Positions 32,080 to 38,870 of a stretch of DNA of 64,000 bases are shown here, piece by piece. A program made the position numbers and the translations under genes. This stretch comes from Caldilineae bacterium (GTDB taxonomy: Bacteria; Chloroflexota; Anaerolineae; JAAEKA01). How positions within the stretch are numbered: the stretch's first letter is position 1; every line of letters starts with the position of its first letter. The notes beneath the pieces are model-generated. The model did not search any database. It was not told the origin of the DNA and saw only the letters and a program-made list of their open reading frames with translations. The stretch lies in NCBI GenBank assembly GCA_020634555.1, contig JACKBK010000015.1, forward strand, positions 6,879-70,878, read 5' to 3'.

Positions 32080-32454
32080 GTGGCTAAAGGCGACGAACTT
32101 GAAGATCGATTGATCGATTTCGCAGTGGCAGTGTTGGATCTGTGCGACAAGCTGCCACCTACTGCGGCCGGCAGGCATGTCGAGGACCAGTTGTTGCGCA
32201 GCGGCACAGCTCCTGCGCCGCATTACAGCGAGGCGCGTAGCGCCGAAAGCAAACGAGACTTCGTGCATAAGTTGCGACTGGCGTTGAAGGAGATGAACGA
32301 GTCGAAGGTTTGGCTCAAGATCGTCGTTCGTCGCAATATGGCGCCGGTGGATGAGGCCTCAGCACTTCTCACCGAAAGCCAGGAACTTGCCCGTATTCTC
32401 TACGCCAGCATCCAGACCACCCAGGGACGCAGGCCGAACTCTTCCGACCATTAA
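32080..32454 (+). CDS. S23-type four-helix-bundle protein
   Basis: 124 residues starting at GTG with GGAGGTG upstream. Helical throughout, with ELEDRLIDFAVAVLDLCDKL, QLLRSGTAPAPHYSEARSAE and KMNESKVWLKI-like segments typical of the variant S23/four-helix-bundle family whose members are encoded inside intervening sequences of 23S rRNA genes and also as free genes. The biochemical role is not established. It is more divergent than the copies at 30695 and 36279. It lies between complementary heptad arms and interrupts an otherwise metabolic gene row. Confidence 0.88.
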   Translation: MAKGDELEDRLIDFAVAVLDLCDKLPPTAAGRHVEDQLLRSGTAPAPHYSEARSAESKRDFVHKLRLALKEMNESKVWLKIVVRRNMAPVDEASALLTESQELARILYASIQTTQGRRPNSSDH

Positions 32455-32494
32455 CCGTTAACCCTTACCCATTGACCACTAACCAATTTTCTGA
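32449..32494. repeat. Heptad arm, right of S23 locus 2
   Basis: CCATTAA CCGTTAA CCCTTAC CCATTGA CCACTAA in perfect period 7, the complement of 32005-32043. It begins within the last codons of the S23 gene and includes its TAA stop. Confidence 0.85.
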
Positions 32495-32500
32495 TGCATC

Positions 32501-34024
32501 ATGCACGCAGCTGACTTACTGACCAACCGCTCCCGACTGACGCCCGACCGCGAAGCGCTGCTGTTCCTGGACACAGGCGAGCGCTTCACTTACGGTGAAC
32601 TCAACGCGCGCGCTAATCGGGCTGCCAATTACATGCGCGCGCTGGGCGTCCAGCCGGGCGACCGGGTGTCGATCCTGGCGCAGAACAGCGTCGTCTACCT
32701 GGACTTGTTCTACGGGCTGGCGAAGATCGGCGCGATCTTTGCGCCGTTGAACTGGCGGCTCACAGCAGCCGAGCTGACCTACATCGTCAACGACTGCGAG
32801 CCAGCGGTGTTGATCTGTAGCGCGGAGTTCTCCGATGTCTTGGAAGCGATGCGCCCTGAGATCCTGGTGGAACATTTGGTCAGTCTGGAGGGCGCGAACA
32901 TTCCCGGCGCCGAGAGCTACGAGGAAGGCGTCACAGCCGCACGTCCCATTGAGCCAGAGCAGCCGCCGTTGGATGGCGATACGCCCTACTGCATCCTATA
33001 CACCTCTGGTACTACCGGAAAGCCCAAGGGCGCAGTGTTGCCGCATCGCCAGATCCTGTGGAACTGTATCAACACGGTGGTGAGCTGGGGACTGTCCGAG
33101 AACGACGTGACTCCCGTACTGACACCGATGTTCCATGCTGGCGGGCTGTTCGCGTTCCTGACGCCACTGTTCTACATCGGCGGGCGGGTGTTGTTGGCGC
33201 GCGGTTTTGATGCTGAAACGTCGCTGCGGGCCATTGTCGAGGAGCGCTGCACGGTCATTCTCGGCGTGCCGACCTTGTTCCAGATGTGGCTGGACACAAC
33301 CTACTTCGACGAGGCGGATTTCAGCCACGTCCACTTTTTCATCAGCGGCGGCGCGCCGCTGCCCGTGCCGCTGGTCAAGGCATGGCGTGCTCAGAAGGAC
33401 GTGGTGTTCCGCCAGGGCTACGGGTTGACGGAGGTCGGTCCCAACTGCTTCAGCATGACCGACGCCGAGTCCTTCGTCAAAGTCGGGTCGGTGGGCAAGC
33501 CCATCTTCCACAGCGAAATGCGGCTGCTGAACCCGGAGACCGGGTTGGGCGTGCCGGTCGGCGAGACCGGCGAGCTGTTGATCAAGGGACCGCACGTGTG
33601 TTTGGGCTACTGGCGCAACCCGGAGGCCACAGCCGGGTCGCTGCGCGATGGCTGGTTCCACACCGGCGACATGGCGCGGGTGGATGAGGACGGCTTCTAC
33701 ACCATTGCCGGCCGCTTCAAGGACATGATCATCAGCGGCGGCGAGAACATCTACGCTGCGGAGGTCGAGACCGTCTTCCGCGACCATCCGGCCGTGCAGG
33801 AAGCTGCGCTGATCGGCGTTCCCGACGAGAAGTGGGGCGAGGTCGGCCTGATGGTGGTCGTGCTCAAGCCGGGCCAGACGGCCAGCGAAGCGGAACTGCG
33901 CGAGTTCTGCTACACCCGGCTGGCGCGCTACAAGGCGCCCAAACGGGTTGAGTTCGTCGATAGCCTGCCCTATTCGCCCTACGGCAAGGTGATGAAGCAG
34001 GAGTTGGTGAAGCAGTACGGCTAA
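32501..34024 (+). CDS. AMP-forming acyl-CoA synthetase (ligase 1)
   Basis: 507 residues, ANL superfamily. A3 motif YTSGTTGKPKG at about 166-176, A5-like GYGLTEVGPN, A7 TGDMARVDEDGF, A8 hinge GRFKDMIISGGENIYAAE and the catalytic Lys near the C-terminus in PYGKVMKQEL. It activates a carboxylate with ATP and transfers it to CoA. The substrate pocket cannot be read reliably. No Shine-Dalgarno site precedes the ATG because a heptad arm abuts it. Two paralogues follow at 38871 and 45491. Confidence 0.94.
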   Translation: MHAADLLTNRSRLTPDREALLFLDTGERFTYGELNARANRAANYMRALGVQPGDRVSILAQNSVVYLDLFYGLAKIGAIFAPLNWRLTAAELTYIVNDCEPAVLICSAEFSDVLEAMRPEILVEHLVSLEGANIPGAESYEEGVTAARPIEPEQPPLDGDTPYCILYTSGTTGKPKGAVLPHRQILWNCINTVVSWGLSENDVTPVLTPMFHAGGLFAFLTPLFYIGGRVLLARGFDAETSLRAIVEERCTVILGVPTLFQMWLDTTYFDEADFSHVHFFISGGAPLPVPLVKAWRAQKDVVFRQGYGLTEVGPNCFSMTDAESFVKVGSVGKPIFHSEMRLLNPETGLGVPVGETGELLIKGPHVCLGYWRNPEATAGSLRDGWFHTGDMARVDEDGFYTIAGRFKDMIISGGENIYAAEVETVFRDHPAVQEAALIGVPDEKWGEVGLMVVVLKPGQTASEAELREFCYTRLARYKAPKRVEFVDSLPYSPYGKVMKQELVKQYG

Positions 34025-34033
34025 CAAAACGAG

Positions 34034-34111
34034 TAGTTCGTGTTGCGTATTGCGTAGTCAACTTTGGCTTTGCGAAGCTACGCAATACGCATCACGTTTC
34101 ACGCATTACGC
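34034..34111. repeat. Heptad-repeat hairpin (locus 5)
   Basis: Left arm 34041-34059 (TGTTGCG/TATTGCG/TAGT) and right arm about 34076-34110 (ACGCAAT ACGCATC ACGTTTC ACGCATT) in period 7 around about 16 bases. The KASIII-like start ATG at 34113 follows two bases later, with no Shine-Dalgarno site. Confidence 0.8.
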
Positions 34112-34112
34112 T

Positions 34113-35108
34113 ATGACACGCCACGCAACAATCATCGGCACTGGACGCTACGTTCCCGAAACCATACACACCAACGACATGCTCAAGCAGCAGATCGACC
34201 CGGATCTGGCCCGGGTGGTGGACAGCTTTCAGGCAAGCTCGGGCATCCTGGAACGCCGGCTGGCGCCGCGCGACTGGGCTGCGTCGGACATTGCTTTGCT
34301 TGCCGCTCAGGATGCTCTGCAAGCAGCTGGCATCACGCCGGAGCAGGTGGACATGATCCTGCTGGGCACCGACACGCCCGACTACATCACGCCAGCCACC
34401 TCGACCGTGCTGCAACACAAGCTGGGTGCTGTCAACGCCGGCACTTATGACATCGGCTGCGCCTGTGCGTCGTTCCCGACGGGGATCGCCTCGGCTGCCG
34501 GCTTGCTGGCCACCAATCCGTGGATGAATACCATTCTTGTCGTCGGCGTCTACATGATGAGCAAGCTGGCCGATCCAACCGACGTGACTTCGTTCTTCTA
34601 CAGCGACGGCGCCAGCGCGGCGGTGATTGCGCCCGACACGAAACCGGGCTACCTCAGCTCTGCGTATCTGGCCGACGGCGCGTTTTCCCAGCACTGGGGC
34701 CTGTACGCCGGCGGCACGTTCGAGCCGGCCAGCGTGGCGGCTGTGGAAGCGGGACGGACCAACGTCCGCTTGCTGCAGCGCTACCCGCCCGATGTCAACC
34801 ATGACAACTGGCCGCTGCTCGTCCGCACGCTGGCCGAGCGGGGTGGGTTCGAAGTCGAGGATATCGACCTGTTGATCTTCTCTCAGGTGCGCTTGCCGTC
34901 CATCGAGATCGCCATGGAAAGGCTGGGCATGCCCATGGAAAAGACCCACTGGATCATGGAGCACTGGGGCTACACCGGCTCCGCTTGCATCGGCATGTGT
35001 CTCGATGACGCAATCGACCAGGGCCGGGTGAAGTCAGGCGACCTGGTGACGCTGGTCGGCTCGGGCGTCGGCTACAACTACGCCGGCGTGGCGCTGCGGA
35101 TGCCGTAA
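34113..35108 (+). CDS. 3-oxoacyl-ACP synthase III-like protein lacking the His/Asn pair
   Basis: 331 residues, clear FabH fold: ATIIGTGRYVPETIHTNDML start, RRLAPRDWAASDIALLAAQD, TDTPDYITPATSTVLQHKLG and the nucleophile loop DIGCACASFPTG with Cys118. Near the C-terminus, where FabH has HQANxRI and GNTSAAS, this protein has SQVRLPS and GYTGSAC. Both the His and the Asn needed for malonyl decarboxylation are therefore absent. It may transfer acyl groups without Claisen condensation or act in a heterodimer with the KASIII-like protein at 29561. The longer ORF from 34050 only translates a heptad repeat. Confidence 0.9.
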   Translation: MTRHATIIGTGRYVPETIHTNDMLKQQIDPDLARVVDSFQASSGILERRLAPRDWAASDIALLAAQDALQAAGITPEQVDMILLGTDTPDYITPATSTVLQHKLGAVNAGTYDIGCACASFPTGIASAAGLLATNPWMNTILVVGVYMMSKLADPTDVTSFFYSDGASAAVIAPDTKPGYLSSAYLADGAFSQHWGLYAGGTFEPASVAAVEAGRTNVRLLQRYPPDVNHDNWPLLVRTLAERGGFEVEDIDLLIFSQVRLPSIEIAMERLGMPMEKTHWIMEHWGYTGSACIGMCLDDAIDQGRVKSGDLVTLVGSGVGYNYAGVALRMP

Positions 35109-35117
35109 GCAGGCCCC

Positions 35118-35152
35118 AAAGTTGCCATCTTTTCCGAAAAGATGGCAACTTT
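35118..35152. repeat. Perfect 16-bp hairpin with TTTTCCGAAAA core
   Basis: AAAGTTGCCATCTTTT (35118-35133), loop CCG, and its perfect complement 35137-35152. Shares the loop-proximal core with hairpins at 59696-59719 and 59869-59900. It fills the gap between the KASIII-like gene and the hydrolase. Confidence 0.9.
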
Positions 35153-35168
35153 CGAAGGACAAGATACC

Positions 35169-36242
35169 ATGACCATTCCTACGCTACCGGGCATCACGCC
35201 CCAAACGATCAGCAGCCGACGCATCGCGACGCGCGTGCTCTTCAGCGGTCCGGACGACGGCGCGCCGGTGCTCTTCCTGCACGGCAACGCCTCGTCGGCG
35301 ACGTGGTGGGAAGAGACGATGCTCGCCCTACCCGCTGGCTATTGTGGCATTGCCCCTGACCAGCGCGGCTTCGGTGACGCCGATCGCGACAAAACGATCG
35401 ACGCGACGCGCGGCGCCGGCGACTGGGCTGACGACGCTGTGGCGCTGCTGGATGCGTTGGGCATCGAACAGGCGCATTTGGTAGGCAACTCGCTGGGCGG
35501 CATGGTGGTCTGGCAACTGCTGGCCGACGCGCCCGATCGTTTGCTCAGCGTGACGGTGGTCGATCCCGGCTCGCCCTACGGTTTTGGCGGCACCAAGGAT
35601 GAAGCGGGCACGCCTTGCTACGCCGACTACGCCGGCTCGGGTGGCGGGCTGATCGGCGCGCCGGTGGTGGAGGCGGTGAAAAGCGGCGACCGCAGCCTGG
35701 AAAACCCGTTCGGCTATCGCAGCGGGCTGCGCCGGTTGGTGTTCAGGCCGCCTTTCGTGCCAGAGCGCGAGGAAGACTTGCTGTCGTCGTCGCTGTCGAT
35801 CCACATCAGTGAGCAGGGCTTTCCCGGCGACAAGGTCATGTCACCTAACTGGCCCTTCGTGACGCCAGGCGTCTGGGGCGCAGCCAACGCGCTGTCGCCC
35901 AAGTACGTGACCGCGACGGTGGCGCAGATGATTGCGGCGCAACCGAAACGGAACGTCCTGTGGGTGCGCGGCTGCGACGACCTGAGCGTGTCCGACAACG
36001 CGGCGGCGGACATGGCGACGCTGGGCGCGCTGGGACTGGTGCCGGGCTGGCCGGGTGCGGAAATCTACCCGCCGCAGCCGATGCTGAAGCAGACGCGCGC
36101 GGTGCTGGAACGCTACTCCGCGGCCGGCGGCTCGTTCCGCGAGGTGGTTATCGACGAAGCCGGCCACGTGCCGTTCATCGAAAAGCCGGACGAGTTCAAC
36201 GTGTTGTTTCACGCGCACCTGGTGGTGAACGGTAAACGGTAA
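35169..36242 (+). CDS. Alpha/beta hydrolase, long type (hydrolase A1)
   Basis: 357 residues from ATG 35169 (AAGGA upstream; an in-frame ATG at 35142 lies in a hairpin). Oxyanion-hole HGNASSATWW, nucleophile elbow GNSLGG and catalytic His in DEAGHVPFIEKPDEF. An insertion between them carries YGFGGTKDEAGTPCYADYAG, shared with the paralogue at 37683 and not typical of small hydrolases. It could be an esterase, lactonase or C-C hydrolase in the acyl pathway. Its last residues (VNGKR) and TAA stop are encoded by the heptad repeat that follows. Confidence 0.9.
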   Translation: MTIPTLPGITPQTISSRRIATRVLFSGPDDGAPVLFLHGNASSATWWEETMLALPAGYCGIAPDQRGFGDADRDKTIDATRGAGDWADDAVALLDALGIEQAHLVGNSLGGMVVWQLLADAPDRLLSVTVVDPGSPYGFGGTKDEAGTPCYADYAGSGGGLIGAPVVEAVKSGDRSLENPFGYRSGLRRLVFRPPFVPEREEDLLSSSLSIHISEQGFPGDKVMSPNWPFVTPGVWGAANALSPKYVTATVAQMIAAQPKRNVLWVRGCDDLSVSDNAAADMATLGALGLVPGWPGAEIYPPQPMLKQTRAVLERYSAAGGSFREVVIDEAGHVPFIEKPDEFNVLFHAHLVVNGKR

Positions 36243-36262
36243 ACGGTAAACGGTAAACAGTA
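36227..36262. repeat. Heptad arm, left of S23 locus 3
   Basis: GGTGAAC then GGTAAAC four to five times in period 7. It starts inside the hydrolase coding end and supplies the stop. Complementary to 36743-36785. Confidence 0.9.
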
Positions 36263-36278
36263 TTCGGATGTGGTAAAA

Positions 36279-36731
36279 ATGGAAAAGCTATCATACGCCA
36301 GGAGCTTTCGTGACCTTTTTGCTTACCAACAGGCGCGATCTTTGGCAAAGGATATTTTTGAGATCTCGAAGCGGTTTCCTCGGGAAGAGACATACTCCCT
36401 TACCGATCAGATTCGGCGTTCATCGCGGTCGGTAGGCGCACAAATTGCCGAGGCTTGGGCAAAAAGGCGCTATGAGCGTAGTTTTATCAGCAAGTTGACC
36501 GATGCCGATGGTGAGCAGTACGAAACTCAGCATTGGTTGGAAACGGCTGCTGATTGTGGATACCTCAATGACGCAGAGTTGAGAGACTTACTCGGACGTT
36601 GCGAGCGGATCGGCAAACTGCTGGGAGGGATGATCGACAAGGCAGAGCTGTTCTGTGGCGACCCTAGAACCTCTCTGCGTGAGCCGTCGGCTGAGTATTT
36701 CATCGAAGGAAACCTGGACGACGAGCTGTAA
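36279..36731 (+). CDS. S23-type four-helix-bundle protein (intact)
   Basis: 150 residues from ATG 36279, matching the start of its paralogue at 30695 (MEKLSYARSFRDLFAYQ against MERLPYATSFRDLFAYQ). Typical S23 signature: IRRSSRSVGAQIAEAWAKRR then KLTDADGEQYETQHWLE and GKLLGGMIDKAELF. Family members form ring-like oligomers of four-helix bundles and are basic on one face; a nucleic-acid role is suspected but unproven. The reading frame is exactly as long as that of the damaged copy. Flanked by complementary heptad arms. Confidence 0.92.
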   Translation: MEKLSYARSFRDLFAYQQARSLAKDIFEISKRFPREETYSLTDQIRRSSRSVGAQIAEAWAKRRYERSFISKLTDADGEQYETQHWLETAADCGYLNDAELRDLLGRCERIGKLLGGMIDKAELFCGDPRTSLREPSAEYFIEGNLDDEL

Positions 36732-36742
36732 TCCAGGCTTTG

Positions 36743-36785
36743 TTCCGTTAACCGTTTACCGTTTACCGTTCACCGATTACCGATC
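36743..36785. repeat. Heptad arm, right of S23 locus 3
   Basis: CCGTTAA CCGTTTA CCGTTTA CCGTTCA CCGATTA in period 7, complementary to the GGTAAAC arm at 36227-36262. The next start codon is four bases downstream. Confidence 0.9.
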
Positions 36786-36788
36786 TCC

Positions 36789-37655
36789 ATGGCAACCAAA
36801 CAACTTGTAACTCCAGACCGCAGCGGCTATCTGGCCGTCGAAGATGGCGAGCGCCGCGTGTATTGGGAATATTTCGGCCACGGCGACCGCGAGGTGGTGG
36901 TGATGCTCAACGGCGTTGCCATGTCCACCCGCGGCTGGTATCGCAATCTTCCTGAATTGCAACCCGACTACGACGTGCTGCTCTACGATTATCTCGGTCA
37001 GGGCCGGTCGTCGCAGGAGGACGAGCCGTACTTTATCGACCACTTTGCGGGCTACCTGGTGCAGATCATGGACGAGCTGGGCATCGAGCGTGTCCATCCG
37101 GTGGGTGTCTCGTACGGCGGGTTCATCGCGGCGGAGCTGGGCCGGCTGTTCGGCGACCGGCTGCACACGCTGACTCTGTCGGGCATCCTGCTGACCCGCG
37201 AGACCCAGTTTTCGATGTACCAGGACCTGTCGCTCAAGTTCTACACGTCGCCCGATCCGGCTTTCGAGATCTACACCTACTACATGTATGAGAAGATATT
37301 CGGCGAAGCTTTTTGCAAACTTATCTACGGCGACAAGATGGAGCGGATGCGCACGGGGTTCTTCAACGACTACCACGGCAAGGAGTATTGCCTGATACGG
37401 CTGACTGAGGCGCAGAACCCGTTCTTCGCGCGCATCGACCAGGAGCCGAACCCGTACCGCATCGTCACCACACCGACGCTGATCCTGACCGGCGACGAGG
37501 ACCGCGCGATCCCGCCCTGGCAGCAAGCCAAGCTGCTGGACATCCTGCCCAACGCGCGCCAGATCGTCCTGCCGGGCAGCGGTCATATGACCTACATGGA
37601 ACGGCCGGACATCTTCTGGCCGGCAGTGAGGGCGTTCTTTGAGGCAAAGGTGTAG
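36789..37655 (+). CDS. Alpha/beta hydrolase, short type (hydrolase B1)
   Basis: 288 residues. MLNGVAMSTRGWY forms the oxyanion loop (in place of HG), nucleophile elbow GVSYGG, acid in LTGDEDRAIPP and catalytic His in PGSGHMTYMERPD. NGV instead of HGx is shared with the paralogue at 43075. The layout fits acyl hydrolases or C-C bond hydrolases. No Shine-Dalgarno site; the heptad arm abuts the ATG. Substrate unknown. Confidence 0.9.
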   Translation: MATKQLVTPDRSGYLAVEDGERRVYWEYFGHGDREVVVMLNGVAMSTRGWYRNLPELQPDYDVLLYDYLGQGRSSQEDEPYFIDHFAGYLVQIMDELGIERVHPVGVSYGGFIAAELGRLFGDRLHTLTLSGILLTRETQFSMYQDLSLKFYTSPDPAFEIYTYYMYEKIFGEAFCKLIYGDKMERMRTGFFNDYHGKEYCLIRLTEAQNPFFARIDQEPNPYRIVTTPTLILTGDEDRAIPPWQQAKLLDILPNARQIVLPGSGHMTYMERPDIFWPAVRAFFEAKV

Positions 37656-37682
37656 AAAGAGTATTCTGAGGAGCTTACGGTG

Positions 37683-38747
37683 ATGAATCCAATTACACCT
37701 CTTGACGGCATCGCATCCCAGATGATCCAGACCGGCCGGCTGAACACCCACGTGTTGACCAGCGGCCCGGACGACGGTGTGCCGGTGGTGTTTCTGCACG
37801 GCAACTTTTCGGCCGCGACCTACTGGGAAGAGACGATGCTCGCTTTGCCGGCCGGTTTCCGCGGCATCGCTCCGGACCTGCGCGGCTATGGCTGGACCGA
37901 GGACAAGCTGATCGACGCGACGCGCGGCATGCGCGATTGGGTGGATGACCTGGCGGCGCTGTTCGAGGCGATGGCCATCAATCAGGCGCATTTGGTGGGC
38001 TGGTCGCTGGGCGGCGGCGTGGTGTTCCGCTTCATCGCCGATCACCCGCAGAAGGTCCTGTCGGCGACGCTGGTCGCGCCGGTGTCGCCCTATGGGTTCG
38101 GCGGCACCAAGGATGCGCAGGGCACGCCGTGTTATCCTGACTTCGCCGGCTCCGGCGGCGGCACGGTCAACCCGGAGTTCGTCAAACGCATCATCGCCGG
38201 CGACCGCAGCGACGAGGATCCCAACTCGCCGCGCAACGTCATCAACGCGTTCTACTACAAGGCGCCTTTCCGGGCCGCGCGCGAGGAGGACTTCCTGACC
38301 GCCGCGCTGGCCGAGAAGATGGGCGACCAACGCTACCCCGGCGACATGACCGCATCAGAGAACTGGCCCAACGTCGCACCCGGCCAGTGGGGTCCCATCA
38401 ACGCCGGCTCGCCCAAGTACGTGGCGGGCGACGCCGAAGCGTTGATCGCGGTGCAACCCAAGCCGCCGATTCTGTGGATCCACGGCAGCGACGACATGAT
38501 CGTCGGCGATATGTCGTTCTTCGATTTCGGCACGCTGGCCAAGCTGGGCTACGTGCCCGGCGGCCCCGGCGAGGACATCTTCCCACCACAGCCCATGATT
38601 GGTCAAACCCGCGCCGTGCTGGACCAGTACGCCACGGCCGGCGGGCAGTACCGGGAAGTCATCGTCCAGGACGCCGCCCACGGCCCGCACATCGAGAAGC
38701 CGGCGGAGTTCAACGCGGCGTTTCATGGGCTGCTGCGCGGCTGGTAA
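37683..38747 (+). CDS. Alpha/beta hydrolase, long type (hydrolase A2)
   Basis: 354 residues, a paralogue of the gene at 35169: LTSGPDDGVPVVFLHGN, nucleophile elbow GWSLGGG, YGFGGTKDAQGTPCYPDFAG, IHGSDDMIV and catalytic His in DAAHGPHIEKPAEF. GAGGAG lies ten bases before the ATG (GTG at 37680 is an alternative). Two long and two short hydrolases in one cluster suggest duplicated steps on related substrates. The TAA stop is formed by the first unit of a heptad repeat. Confidence 0.9.
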   Translation: MNPITPLDGIASQMIQTGRLNTHVLTSGPDDGVPVVFLHGNFSAATYWEETMLALPAGFRGIAPDLRGYGWTEDKLIDATRGMRDWVDDLAALFEAMAINQAHLVGWSLGGGVVFRFIADHPQKVLSATLVAPVSPYGFGGTKDAQGTPCYPDFAGSGGGTVNPEFVKRIIAGDRSDEDPNSPRNVINAFYYKAPFRAAREEDFLTAALAEKMGDQRYPGDMTASENWPNVAPGQWGPINAGSPKYVAGDAEALIAVQPKPPILWIHGSDDMIVGDMSFFDFGTLAKLGYVPGGPGEDIFPPQPMIGQTRAVLDQYATAGGQYREVIVQDAAHGPHIEKPAEFNAAFHGLLRGW

Positions 38748-38857
38748 TCGGTGATCGGTAAACGGTAAACGGTGATCGGAAACGTAGCGAATTCTTTGAA
38801 CCGATTACCGATTACGGATCACGGATCACGGATCACCGATTACCGTTCACCGATCAC
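38743..38857. repeat. Heptad-repeat hairpin (locus 7)
   Basis: Left arm 38743-38780 (GGTAATC GGTGATC GGTAAAC GGTAAAC GGTGATC), about 19 unique bases, right arm 38800-38857 (CCGATTA CCGATTA CGGATCA CGGATCA CGGATCA CCGATTA CCGTTCA CCGATCA). The left arm supplies the upstream gene's stop. This is one of the longest members in the window. Confidence 0.9.
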
Positions 38858-38870
38858 CTTCAGGAGCACT

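Noticed and set aside
29561..36242. An OleABCD-type olefin or beta-lactone cluster (KASIII, SDR, AMP ligase, KASIII, hydrolase in a row)
   Set aside because: The hydrolase has a Ser nucleophile (GNSLGG) rather than the Asp of OleB, the SDR is a short FabG type rather than an extended OleD type, and the ligase keeps the ordinary acyl-CoA ligase C-terminal Lys motif.
30695..36731. Diversity-generating retroelement, because Avd proteins resemble S23 four-helix bundles
   Set aside because: No reverse transcriptase, template repeat or variable repeat was found.
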